Positions 49,501-58,660 of a DNA stretch of 64,000 nt are shown here, piece after piece. The stretch is from NCBI RefSeq assembly GCF_037975245.1, contig NC_092579.1:26399666-26463665 (forward strand), written 5' to 3'. The position numbers were made by a program, and so were the translations under genes. Every line of letters starts with the position of its first letter. The stretch's first letter is position 1. The notes beneath the pieces are model-generated. The model was not told the origin of the DNA. It searched no databases and saw nothing but the letters and a program-made list of their open reading frames with translations. This DNA comes from Apostichopus japonicus. Lineage: Eukaryota > Echinodermata > Holothuroidea > Aspidochirotida > Stichopodidae.

Positions 49501-52500
49501 ATGGAGCAGGATTAAGTTAGCATAGGCGTAGGAGCCTCATTTGATTTGTGGGGGGCTGAAACGACTTGCCCGAAAAATATAACCGAAATTTCCGCGCGCG
49601 ATCAACATGTTGTTGTGCATATCATATAGGCATTCATCGGTTATTACATCACATGCCAATAACATACAATCATTTTGTGTCTTATTAGCCTTCCATATTG
49701 GTTAAAATTATTGGGGAATCTGTAAAACAAAAATGATCATAACAATATAAGTTTAAACATTGAAAAACACATTGCAAAATATTCTTCTTGCAGTAGGTGC
49801 CCGAAAAAATCTCAACTTATTGCCGAATTTTCACCAAAAAAAGTGAAAAACACATTGCAAATTATTCTTCTTTCAGTAGGTGCCCGAAAAATTCTCAGCA
49901 TATTGCCCGAATTTTTACCAAAAAATGTGGAAAACACACTGCAAATTATTCTTTTTTCAGTAGGTGCCTGAAAAATTCTCAGCATATTGCCCAAATTTTC
50001 ACCAAAAAGTGTGAAAAACACACTGCAAATTATTCTTTTTTTAAGTAGGTGCCCGAAAAATTCTCAGCATATTGCCCGAATTTTCACCGCACATTGCAAA
50101 TTATTCTTCTTTCAGTAGGTGCCCAAAAAATTCTCAGCATTTTGCCCGAATTTTCACCAAAAAATGTGAAAAACACACTGAAAATTATCCTTTTTCAGTA
50201 GGTGCCCGAAAAATTCTCAGCATATTGCCCGAAAAATTCTCAGCATATTGCCCGAATTTTCACCAAAAATTTTGGTTGGGGGCTGCAGCCCCCCCCCCCC
50301 CGCCTCCTATGCCTATGTAAGTTAGTTATGTCCTTCTTGTATATTGAGCCCATTCAGTTGAATGGTGCTAAGGCATTCCGTCCACTCTCTCTATCTCTGC
50401 TGTGGTGTACTATGTCTGAGATGGTTAGTCTACGAATTTAGTTACCTGTTGGGACATGTCTTACTTTAATGGTATGATTGGGGAACTGAAAGTGTTCCCA
50501 TACTGGAGTCTCCATTTTCATTGTATTGACCTGTGACTAGAACTGCTTATTGAGGGTGGTCTTGGTTTCACCAACATACTTGTAACTTCAATATCTTCTA
50601 CTTCAATGTCCTCTAAACTCAATGACACCATTTAAATTGAAATATCAGTTTCCAGTGCTGCGAAAGTGTGATAAGTTCTAAACAAAAGTATATTTTTAGT
50701 CACAGCCATAGTAGCTATAGCAGGATACTTGCAATCTAGTAACAAATGTTTTATGTAATCTTTACAGATACTTCTGATCCAGTTACTTCAACACCTCTCA
50801 AGAAGCCATCTGCCATGTTCTGTCCAATGTCACCAGTAGGATTAGATATGGAGCAGCATGGGAGAGAAACCTCAGACCATACAAATTCACATTGCCACAT
50901 TTACATGATCCTGAACAAAAGATATCATACATATGGCAGGGGCACTTTTCCCATACTTTTATTGACAGGTTGTGCGACATTCACGTTGGATTAGCAGCTA
51001 TTGATACATCTGCATCACCAGATAGAGATAAATTGCTTTCGTCCATTTTGTTCGATAGTAGCTATGACTGTGAATCCGAAGCTTGGCCATCCTCTAAGTC
51101 AAGGTGGGCAAGGTTGGGGAAATTCAATCAAGGAGTAACAATCAGAGAATGGCCAGCTTTGTATTATTGTATATAGGCCTACACACACAGCGGGTGTAAA
51201 TATCTGTATCGGTTTATTTATACTGGTGTTCATATCCGTTGCCAGGAGGCAGGAGGGGATATGATTTGAATGTGGGGAGGGTGTGGGGGGTGGGGAAGGG
51301 GTCCCCTTTGAAGTGTTCAAACGATGCTACATTTTACATCTATCTTCTTGAATCACATGTATATTAAACACCCCTATAGACACGACCAATCAGTCCTGTC
51401 TCTCACCTCCTCTCATGCACTGGTGTATTTATTTCCTGGCAACATAACAGTTAGGCATAGTAAGGGTCAGAGGTCATCACAACTTAAAGAGTTGTGTGAG
51501 TCCCTGTGGTCTCTTACATCCTTGTAGCAGTAGGGAGAAGAAGCCTAATAGATCAGAAACCATGATCATCTTCTGTTGTGTCTTATTTTCCAGCATCCTT
51601 GAAACATTATATCCTTCCCCTTTGATTTCTTGATGTCATAAGCTGTATTTATGTGGTGCATTATTTAATTCCAGTATTGAGATTGTATATTCTTCTTGTG
51701 TATTTGACAGTATCCCAGTGATCTCCATTTTCTGCTCTTGGTTTTCTTTTCTCTGTATTTCATATCATATCTATCTCTACCCCTAACCTCCATCTCCACA
51801 TTTTCTTTACTTTCTTCCTCCATCCCTTCATCTGTCTGTCACTCTTTCTTTTTTGACTTCTTTCCTTCCCTCTGTTTACCGTGTATGTTTTAGTTTGCCG
51901 ACTCCCCCCCTTACATCTTACCCCCCTAAAAAATGTTCACAAGGTTGACAAGTCTCCCCATGCTAGTCCCAAGCTATACACCTTTGTTGTGGTGACCGTT
52001 CACTATACTTGCGGATCAAATGGAAAGCCCCACCCCCACCCCTTACTTCCCAGTGTCATGAATCGGCAAATGGAAGATTATTCGGAGTTGTTCGTGGACG
52101 GTTCAATGATCTTATAGTCAGGCATAGGCCTATATGGTTCTCTTTGTCCTTCATTGTTGTCGAAGTTTGAAATGAATTAATCGTGCTAGGAACTTCCGGG
52201 CAATGTTTAATTTTCTGTGGCAAGAAAAAAAAGCTCCCCCCCCCAGTGTCCCTCCTGGTTGACTAGAGCCTGTACGCCTATATGGTCACACAATAGTATA
52301 GATAAGTATGAGCCATGCAGACAGCTTTTTTTTTCTTTTTGAAAATTCAATCCAATTTGAGTTATAGTTTCGAGTTGTAATTCGAGTCAGTCGTGATGAG
52401 GTGCCCCGTGGTGGGGCTGGGTAACCCACCCCAACCCCGTTGCCGACTTTTTGGCATTTCTTTGGGAGCCGTTCGGACCAAGAGGCAGGATAATTAATAC

Positions 52501-55500
52501 TGGAGTACAGTACGCTGGAAAGCAATAAACTGACGTGATTTAGAAAAAAAGTTTTTTGCCTTGACTGCCGATGTTCAGCGAGTCACTTTTCAATAGAAAT
52601 AACTATTAATTTATTGTTCATGTACTTATTCCCTTTTTGCCAATCCTTTCTAAAGAGGGTGGAGCTGCCCCTTATGGCAACGTATTTTCGTTCCCTTTTC
52701 CGTTCAAATTTCGTTATTTTTAATTCGGGTCAAAGGGGTGCAAGGACAGGGTTTACGTGCACCGGTTAGGAGGATGGGGTGCAGCTAGAGCAAGTGTTCT
52801 GTGATCGCCTAAAGAGCCCGTTGTCAGGAGTCCAAAAATAATTAAATATACATATTTATCTATATATGTTTTATGACATAAAATCCTCCTGATATATAAC
52901 TAACATTTATATACAAAATACAATGTAAGTTGTGACTGTGTCTATATGTGTAATTAATACCTAAATTGGCTGAAATACCAATTGTTCACATATGATGGAC
53001 TTGACCATACGTTTGATACCCAATATTGAAATCACTTCAGTCAATTTTTTCACTCATTCGCGTCTGTCCTTTTTGTGACACGAGTCAATGTATCAGACAT
53101 AAACTTCACTATAAGTTTCTTGAGCTGTGAAAGAATGTCGGCTCGCAACTAAGGTTGCAATATTTCAAATACTTTACTCAGGTTAGTACAAGACTGGCGC
53201 ATCTGTAAAGGTTTGGAATACACTGGTTTTTTACAGTAAAATAGCATTAAGTTACTGTACTTCTATAGGCTAAACTTCTGATATTCGATACAGCATAAAA
53301 GCATGCAGAGCTTTCCAAATCAGTGAATCAACTACGAAACCAGGGCATCCGAACAGTTCGGACTTCGACTGTTCACCATGTGGGCCTAAAAGAGTAAAAG
53401 CAGGGAACCGCTAGAGTAGCAGCTCCCTGGTCAAACTATTACACCTATACTGTACAGCCCACTAGTTGTGAAAAGTTATGAACGTAAAAAAAAAACCACA
53501 GAGTTTTGTATCACACAACACACACGAAAACGCGACGTAATAATTTACCGCATACTACTGACCAGGGAGTTTTTCCATAACAACTCCCTGTACTGACACT
53601 GCCACAGACAAGAAACTATGCAGGAATTTCGCCAAGGCCACCGCTTCAGGTAACCAAACCCGTTTATTGCTTACTAGCCGTAAATACGGGATTGCTGAGA
53701 AATTACGAAACAACAGCGACGAACCGGTAGAGGGTAGTATTGATATTATTTTTGAATCGGTCGGTGTGAAGGACAGAATTAACGAGGAAATTACGAGCGA
53801 TCCCACCTTTAATATTGGAAGCTTGGGCAGATCTCGTACTTGGTAAGATAGTGCATAACATTGAGTAAAAGAAACTGTTTGATTTTGTCGGAGGTCATAA
53901 AGGTCATTTGAAGTCAAAAAATGCCAAAGTTACCTCACTCCCCTCTAACCTGTCCCTACACTAACGCACCTTCCTAAACATAATATTTCAGAAGCTTGGA
54001 ACGATCGCATCTATGATATGTAATTGTACCACATTTAGTACAGAAGCCTAATGTTGTGGGCCGAGGTCATAGGCGTACGGGACCATTTCAGTTTGGGGGG
54101 GCAGAGAGTTTTGTGCCCGAAAGTTCCCGTGACACTATCTAAGCGGAGCGCCACCATCGGTTGGCGCGTAGCGTACAAGAAAATTTTTTGGCAAAAAAAG
54201 CCTCTCAGATTGCCGGAAACGGCACATCTGAGGCCTTGCAAGTTGCATATAAACATTCTTTATTTTATAATCTCACATTTTAGAAATTTACACTTCCCCA
54301 ATAATTTGGCAAATTAGAAGAAGAAAAAATGGTTACATCACTTTGAAGAGGAAAAATAGGACAGTATATTTTTTAAGCTCATATTTAGTTACCGTATTTA
54401 TTATTTTAACACAGTACTCAGCTACCTCCAGAAAAACATACATTGTTCAACGACACGTAGGCGGGATAATGTCGCTGTGTCGGGTGAGACTGCAATTTGT
54501 CTCACAAAACAGTATAAAATGTAACAAAGAATATGATAAACCTGTACTTCTAGGTTTGTAGGCACTCCCCCCCCCCCCCCACCATCCATTCCATCAAAAA
54601 GAAAATGTTTCTTATATACACTCATGTCGGAGATGTCCAGGTATACAGTTGACTAGTTAGAAAAAAAATTGATCGCGCAAAAAGCGTGGTAGCCCAGGTG
54701 AGCTGTGCTTACGGTGGTGTTACACGGAAATATTCGGGCATCATGATGCTAAATAAAGAAAATCAATGAATTGTCGGGCAAAAATTTGAAAAAGATTTGG
54801 GCAAGCTACTGCATATTTATATATATATATATATATATATATAGTTTCTCCTCTTAGGCTGCCCGAATTTTCAGGACTTTTGCCCGAATTTCTTGTCCTC
54901 TGGAAATTTGTTTTTTAAGACTCCCCCCCCCTCCAGGCCTATTTTTACAATTCATGGTTAAGTAAGTTTCCAGTGTGCTATGATTGTGTTCTTTGCTTTG
55001 ATTCAACAGAGATCTGTTTGCAACAGTTTTTCTTCAAGTTCCACAAAGCAGTTGTATGACCAATTGAAGAAACTCAAAAAGTTTGAAGTACAGTAAGTGT
55101 TAAATATTTTATTAAAGTGGGATTATATGCACTCCATAATCATGCAGTTACTGATACCAACCTCGGTGGTATACATTGGCAGTTACAAGCAAAATTTTGT
55201 AGTGCTTAAGCAACTCTCAAAATTCAAGCAGAAACAAATATTGATTAATATTAATGATAAAGGTGCTCTACCTGTTACCTATCATCATCGCTCGGCCAAA
55301 CGCTTTGAGATGTTTCGCTACTTGTTGCAAACTTTTGTTGTGCTATATAGTAATGATATGTATACTTTCAATGGTTAAGCACTGCATTTAAAGGAACTTT
55401 TTATTGAAAAATGGGATCCAGTCCTTCTGGTCATATCATTGTTTGTAAGTTTATCGCCCTAAGCCTTGCCTTGTCATGAATTTTACTTTCTGTGATTGAG

Positions 55501-56113
55501 TGCTTGAACTGTTGGCCCGTCCTGCCAGAAAATTTGAATATAACACTGACTTACGTCGAGACGTGACCTTAGTGCTGCACATAGGTCACACTTGATCAGA
55601 TCTCACCCTAACCTTGCCTTGATACAATACACAGGAATGCGTACAGACTTCAATAGGCTATCAACTTGCCATACTGTATATCTGAATGCTCGCATGCTCA
55701 AGGAGGATCAGATCCCACACTTGGGGATTCAAGTTGCTATACTCTGAATAATCGCATGCTTAAGGAGGATCAAGCAGACCCCACAAATGAGGTGATCAAC
55801 TTGCTAGTCTGAATGCTCGCATGCTCATGGAGGATCAGATCTGTATTTGTGGCAATAAACAATATTGCTAGTCTGAATGCTTCACCTTGTTATTACCGAA
55901 TGCTGCAACATACATTAATTTGAAGTACCCATTCGTAATGATTGCTGAAATCATGTTTTCACAGTAATATGTACTTTCTATTTAATTTCTGTAACTTTGA
56001 AGCAATGCTTACTATTCATGCGTCCTTTTTTTTGCAGGCTGAGTTACCTCAATGACGTTCTTGTCTCTCATGCTGTGGACCATCTCTACCACCTTGTACC
56101 ACCTTCAATATGA
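46517..56113 (+). CDS. Possible multi-exon gene of unknown function (model only)
   Basis: Candidate exons with matching phases are 46517-46571, 46607-46805, 48977-49077, 50768-50835, 55010-55092 and 56038-56113. Donors include GTAATG, GTAAAT, GTAGGA and GTAAGT; acceptors include TTGTATAG, TTTACAG, TTCAACAG and TTTTGCAG. The conceptual protein has a basic stretch (EQQRRRDATKIYLL), then SNVYFAGHLLQDHTKR, then DAESQTEAF, then a Ser/Thr/Pro-rich part, and closes with QLYDQLKKLKKFEVQ and HLYHLVPPSI. I do not recognise a named domain. The layout (a short folded block with a conserved LL.xH segment followed by an acidic QTE motif) resembles the N-terminus of uncharacterised invertebrate proteins; this is an impression. 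Weak points are the 35-base first intron and an overlapping open frame at 50778-51176. A hAT element (49521-50317) lies in an intron. The exon pair 46607-46805 plus 48977-49077 is the firmest part. Confidence 0.42.
48221..48255. repeat. Short inverted repeat, 11-base arms
   Basis: TTGGTTGCTAG (48221-48231) pairs with CTAGCAACCAA (48245-48255) around GATACGGCCCCGT. It lies in an intron of the gene model at 46517-56113. Confidence 0.65.
49521..50317. mobile_element. hAT-type non-autonomous element with 8-bp TSD TAAGTTAG, filled with an 83-bp tandem repeat
   Basis: The ends are CATAGGCGTAGGAG and CTCCTATGCCTATG (inverted, one mismatch). TAAGTTAG occurs at 49513-49520 and 50318-50325. Both ends are followed inward by G-rich or C-rich runs beside a GCTGCAGCC-like word. 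The 797-bp interior contains no transposase; most of it is the tandem array at about 49760-50270. The element lies in an intron of the gene model at 46517-56113. Confidence 0.88.
49760..50270. repeat. Tandem array, about 83 bp x 6, inside the hAT element
   Basis: The word CAGTAGGTGCCCGAAAAA (or a near match) recurs at 49791, 49874, 49958, 50043, 50113 and 50196. Spacings are 83, 84, 85, 70 and 83 bases. Each unit also holds TTCTCAGCATATTGCCCGAA and AAACACACTGCAAATTATTC. A small extra duplication of about 24 bases follows at 50210-50250. Confidence 0.92.
51177..53400. other. No gene recognised; introns of the 46517-56113 model if that is real
   Basis: A pyrimidine-rich tract and several G or C runs. 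No further exon was found. Confidence 0.45.
51715..51895. repeat. Pyrimidine-rich stretch
   Basis: About 180 bases dominated by CT-rich words (TCTCTACCCC, CCTCCATCTCC, CTTCCTCCATCCC, CTTTCCTTCCCTC). No open frame supports a gene; it could form a triplex-prone tract. Confidence 0.6.
53401..53590. repeat. CAGGGAGTT-type hairpins, copies B and C
   Basis: 53563-53590 is the inverse complement of 39077-39104, loop included (TTTTCCATAAC). 53401-53429 is a looser relative (CAGGGAACC ... AGCTCCCTGGTCA). Together with a CTCCCTGG hairpin inside the element at 27749-28561, these form a small dispersed family. Confidence 0.65.
53870..54067 (+). repeat. Dispersed repeat, copy 3, cut by a hAT relic
   Basis: It has GGAGGTCATAAAGGTCATTT (spacing changed relative to DR1), CAGAAGCTTGGAACGATCGC, TACCACATTTAGTACAGAAG and ends GGGCCGAGGT. 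There the hAT-family relic beginning at 54068 interrupts it. Confidence 0.6.
54068..54950. mobile_element. hAT-family relic related to both 40545-41769 and 49521-50317, right end unclear
   Basis: It begins CATAGGCGTACGGGACC, like the left end of 49521-50317, followed by a G7 run. It carries the GCGCCACCATCGGTTGGCGC module also found twice in 40545-41769. TGCCCGAATTTTCA, the array word of 49521-50317, recurs at about 54860. A C-rich run with GGCCTAT near 54924-54950 may be the damaged right end. No TSD was found. It interrupts a DR1-type dispersed repeat right after GAGGT at 54067. Confidence 0.55.
54817..54843. repeat. (TA)n microsatellite inside the hAT relic
   Basis: Thirteen TA units following GCATATTTA. 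Confidence 0.9.
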
Positions 56114-57299
56114 TATGTGGTGTAAACATGCATTTTTTCAGCTTGAATGTGGTTACTTATTAACTTCTCTATTCAGTCAATAATTTTAAACTTTTATGTA
56201 TAGGTATAGGTTGGTGCCAAGGGTGATCAGAGCATTTCACCAGGATATGAAGGGAGGCTATCCAAGCTGAATATGATGAGGTTGGAGATAATCAGGTGTT
56301 TGAGTATAACAACCAGTGGTTAAGACAAGAACTTGATAATTTATGATAAAAAGGTTTCTTTCTTTCGTGCATATCGTTATTGTTTGTCCCCCCACCCCCA
56401 CTGATAGACAATTCCAGAAAAAAAAATCCCGCTTAAAGTTTAAGTATGTTTATATGTGCAAGATAGATTAAAAACAGCAAGCAACAAGAAAAACAAAGCA
56501 TAAATGCCTTCAGATAGCACTTTTTGGAACCGGCATAAGTGTCCTTATATTAAGCAATATTTAATTCACACATTCCCTCTGTTCAAACCACACTAGATTG
56601 GTTTCAATTCAATTCATAACCCCCCCCCCTCACACACACACTTCCACCCCCTCCATATATATCAAAGGGTCTGTTTTTCTCCCCCTGGCAAGGAGGAAAA
56701 TGTGCACACAATTAGTATACTGAATAGAATTAGTATTTCTATTATCTTATAATGCATTTAGTAATGGCATTGTAAGGTTGAATCAAGAGCAATGTTCCCA
56801 GAGAACTCCAGTCAGAATGATGGTATAAGTAAATCCTGGGATTGTTTTTGTTGATTGTGAAGTTCAAAGGACTCTAAGGTGACAAAATTCTAACAAAAGT
56901 CTCACATAACAAGCATATATTTTACCACACGTAGAAATTAAGTTGTTCTATTGGTAGTTGTAATCTATAAACTCATGTGTCACATCCAGGACAGTAAATG
57001 GCAGTTAGTTCGTCTTTCTTCAGGTAAATGGAATTTTTACATTCACCATCTAATTTTTAAAATTCTGTTCTGCTATGCTTTGCTTTGGTCACACGAATAG
57101 GTACTAATTAACAGAAAACTGGCTAAAACAAGCAGAACAATTATCTTTCCAAGATGAGGGAAGCCAGCTCACTTGATATAGCATACATTCATTGTTAGTT
57201 CTAAGCATAAACTTAGAGTCGTGACGGTATGGGTTAGAAAAAAATGATTTGTCATATTGCGTCATCTCAATATCAATGCTTAATTTGTTGCTGATTTAA

Positions 57300-57740
57300 T
57301 AAACCTATGCGTTAATACTTGTGTGTGCGGTATGACACCTGGCTTCAAACACGCTATCTCTAGAAGGGAAGCTTGGAAAATATAAGATTTGGCATGTATG
57401 TGAATCATATTGATTATATCCTATATTTTTGAGGTGGATGTCAAAGGGTAAACAGGGTTCAAGTTGTGAAAACCTTGTAAAAATTATAAGTTCAAGAAAG
57501 GAAGCTGAACAGATATCATATTTAGTCTGTAAGTATACCACATGGCTAAAAGAGGCCTTTGTTATTGTGGAGATTAACAGTGGTCAAATTTTGTAAACCT
57601 TTAAAACTTGATATCTCAAGATGAGGAAGCTGGAAGAAATCTCATATTTACTGTAGTATGTATCACATTGAGTGAGTACAAGCAGGCTATCAGTGGTCAT
57701 TTGTGTCAGCATCTGTCATTGTGAATATACTGTTTGTCAC
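57300..57740 (+). repeat. Dispersed repeat, copy 4, with at least two tandem units
   Basis: Units of about 125 bases contain TTGTAAACCTTTAAAACTTG, ATCTCAAGATGAGGAAGCTG, CTCATATTTACTGTAGTATG and TATCACATTGAGTGAGTAC. A diverged unit precedes at 57470-57590. The DR1 word is degraded here (GATGTCAAAGGGTAAAC near 57436). Confidence 0.65.
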
Positions 57741-57935
57741 TTCTTGCTGTATTACTAAAGATCAAGTGTGTCAGTATGTCCCATTCATATGAAAGGATAC
57801 TCATGTTGGATCATAGAAACCACAGTCTGGTTTATGCATACATGCTACTTGACAGCTGTCCTCATATGCCATTCAAGTATATCAAGGCAAGTAACAACTG
57901 GGATATAGTTTCTTTATCTGTGATGCATTATGTAG

Positions 57936-58490
57936 TTGTTGCAACTGAATAAGTGTTTTCGTAGAAAAGGTCTTGTATCATGTAAGTTAACTAAAATCTC
58001 AATTAAAGATGCAGAAGTAGAACGCACTCATCATACAGTATATCTAGGTGTTTGTATTGATGACAAACTAAGTTTCACTGGTCATATAAGCAGAATACTT
58101 AAACGGGTGTACTTCATAGTCTCAACTCTATCGTATATAGTTCCATATTTTCATGTTGATGTAAGCAAAAGAGTTTTTACTGCCAATATCTTACCACACC
58201 TAATATATGCTGTTTCTGCTTGGTATCACTTTTTACTAATTAAAGATAATAAGAGAATTTTTTTTTTAAAGTATTGTTCTAGAATTTTTAATATAGATTT
58301 TAACTTTCTAATGAGTACTGTAAACAATGCTGCTAAAAATGAGTTCATTAGAAGTGTAAATTGCATACAGAGAAATGACAGACATTCTTTGCATACCGAA
58401 CTTAACTCTCTACTTCGAGAAACTACTAGGTATAATCTGAGAAACAAAGCAATAACACCAAAATTCAGAATTAATGTGTATAGATAGTAT
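57936..58490 (+). mobile_element. 5'-truncated LINE: C-terminal part of a non-LTR reverse transcriptase
   Basis: One open block of about 180 codons reads as the thumb and C-terminal part of a CR1/jockey-type non-LTR reverse transcriptase. It has YLGVCIDDKLSFTGHISRIL, then SYIVPYFHVDVSKRVF, ANILPHLIYAVSAWY and, near the end, LRETTRYNLRNKAITPKFRI before a TAG. The catalytic palm motifs and the endonuclease domain are missing, as expected of a copy truncated at its 5' end during target-primed reverse transcription. The frame is intact over this stretch, so the copy is fairly young or is read in the wrong context only by chance. A TATG-type microsatellite begins about 85 bases after the stop (58575-58660) and may be the element's 3' tail. 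The exact clade is not decided. Confidence 0.75.
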
Positions 58491-58574
58491 AATTATTTTA
58501 TTTATCTTGCTGCTATTTTATTTACAAAATGGTAATCTGGATCATTTATTGTAGACAGCTGCACTTGTACGTTT

Positions 58575-58660
58575 TGTATATATATATGTGTGTATATGTA
58601 TGGGTGTATGTGTGTGTATATGTGTGTATATATGTATATGTATGTGTATGTATGTGTATT
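58575..58660 (+). repeat. TATG/TGTA microsatellite after the LINE reverse transcriptase
   Basis: Mixed TATG, TGTG and TATA units begin about 85 bases after the LINE stop codon. This is a likely 3' tail of the element, or slippage grown from it. Confidence 0.75.

Noticed and set aside
49760-50270. CRISPR array
   Set aside because: Units are direct repeats without unique spacers, in an animal genome, enclosed by transposon ends.
49797-50320. Open frames with repeated CPKNSQHIA-like peptides
   Set aside because: They are translations of the 83-bp array inside a hAT element and the unit is not a multiple of three.
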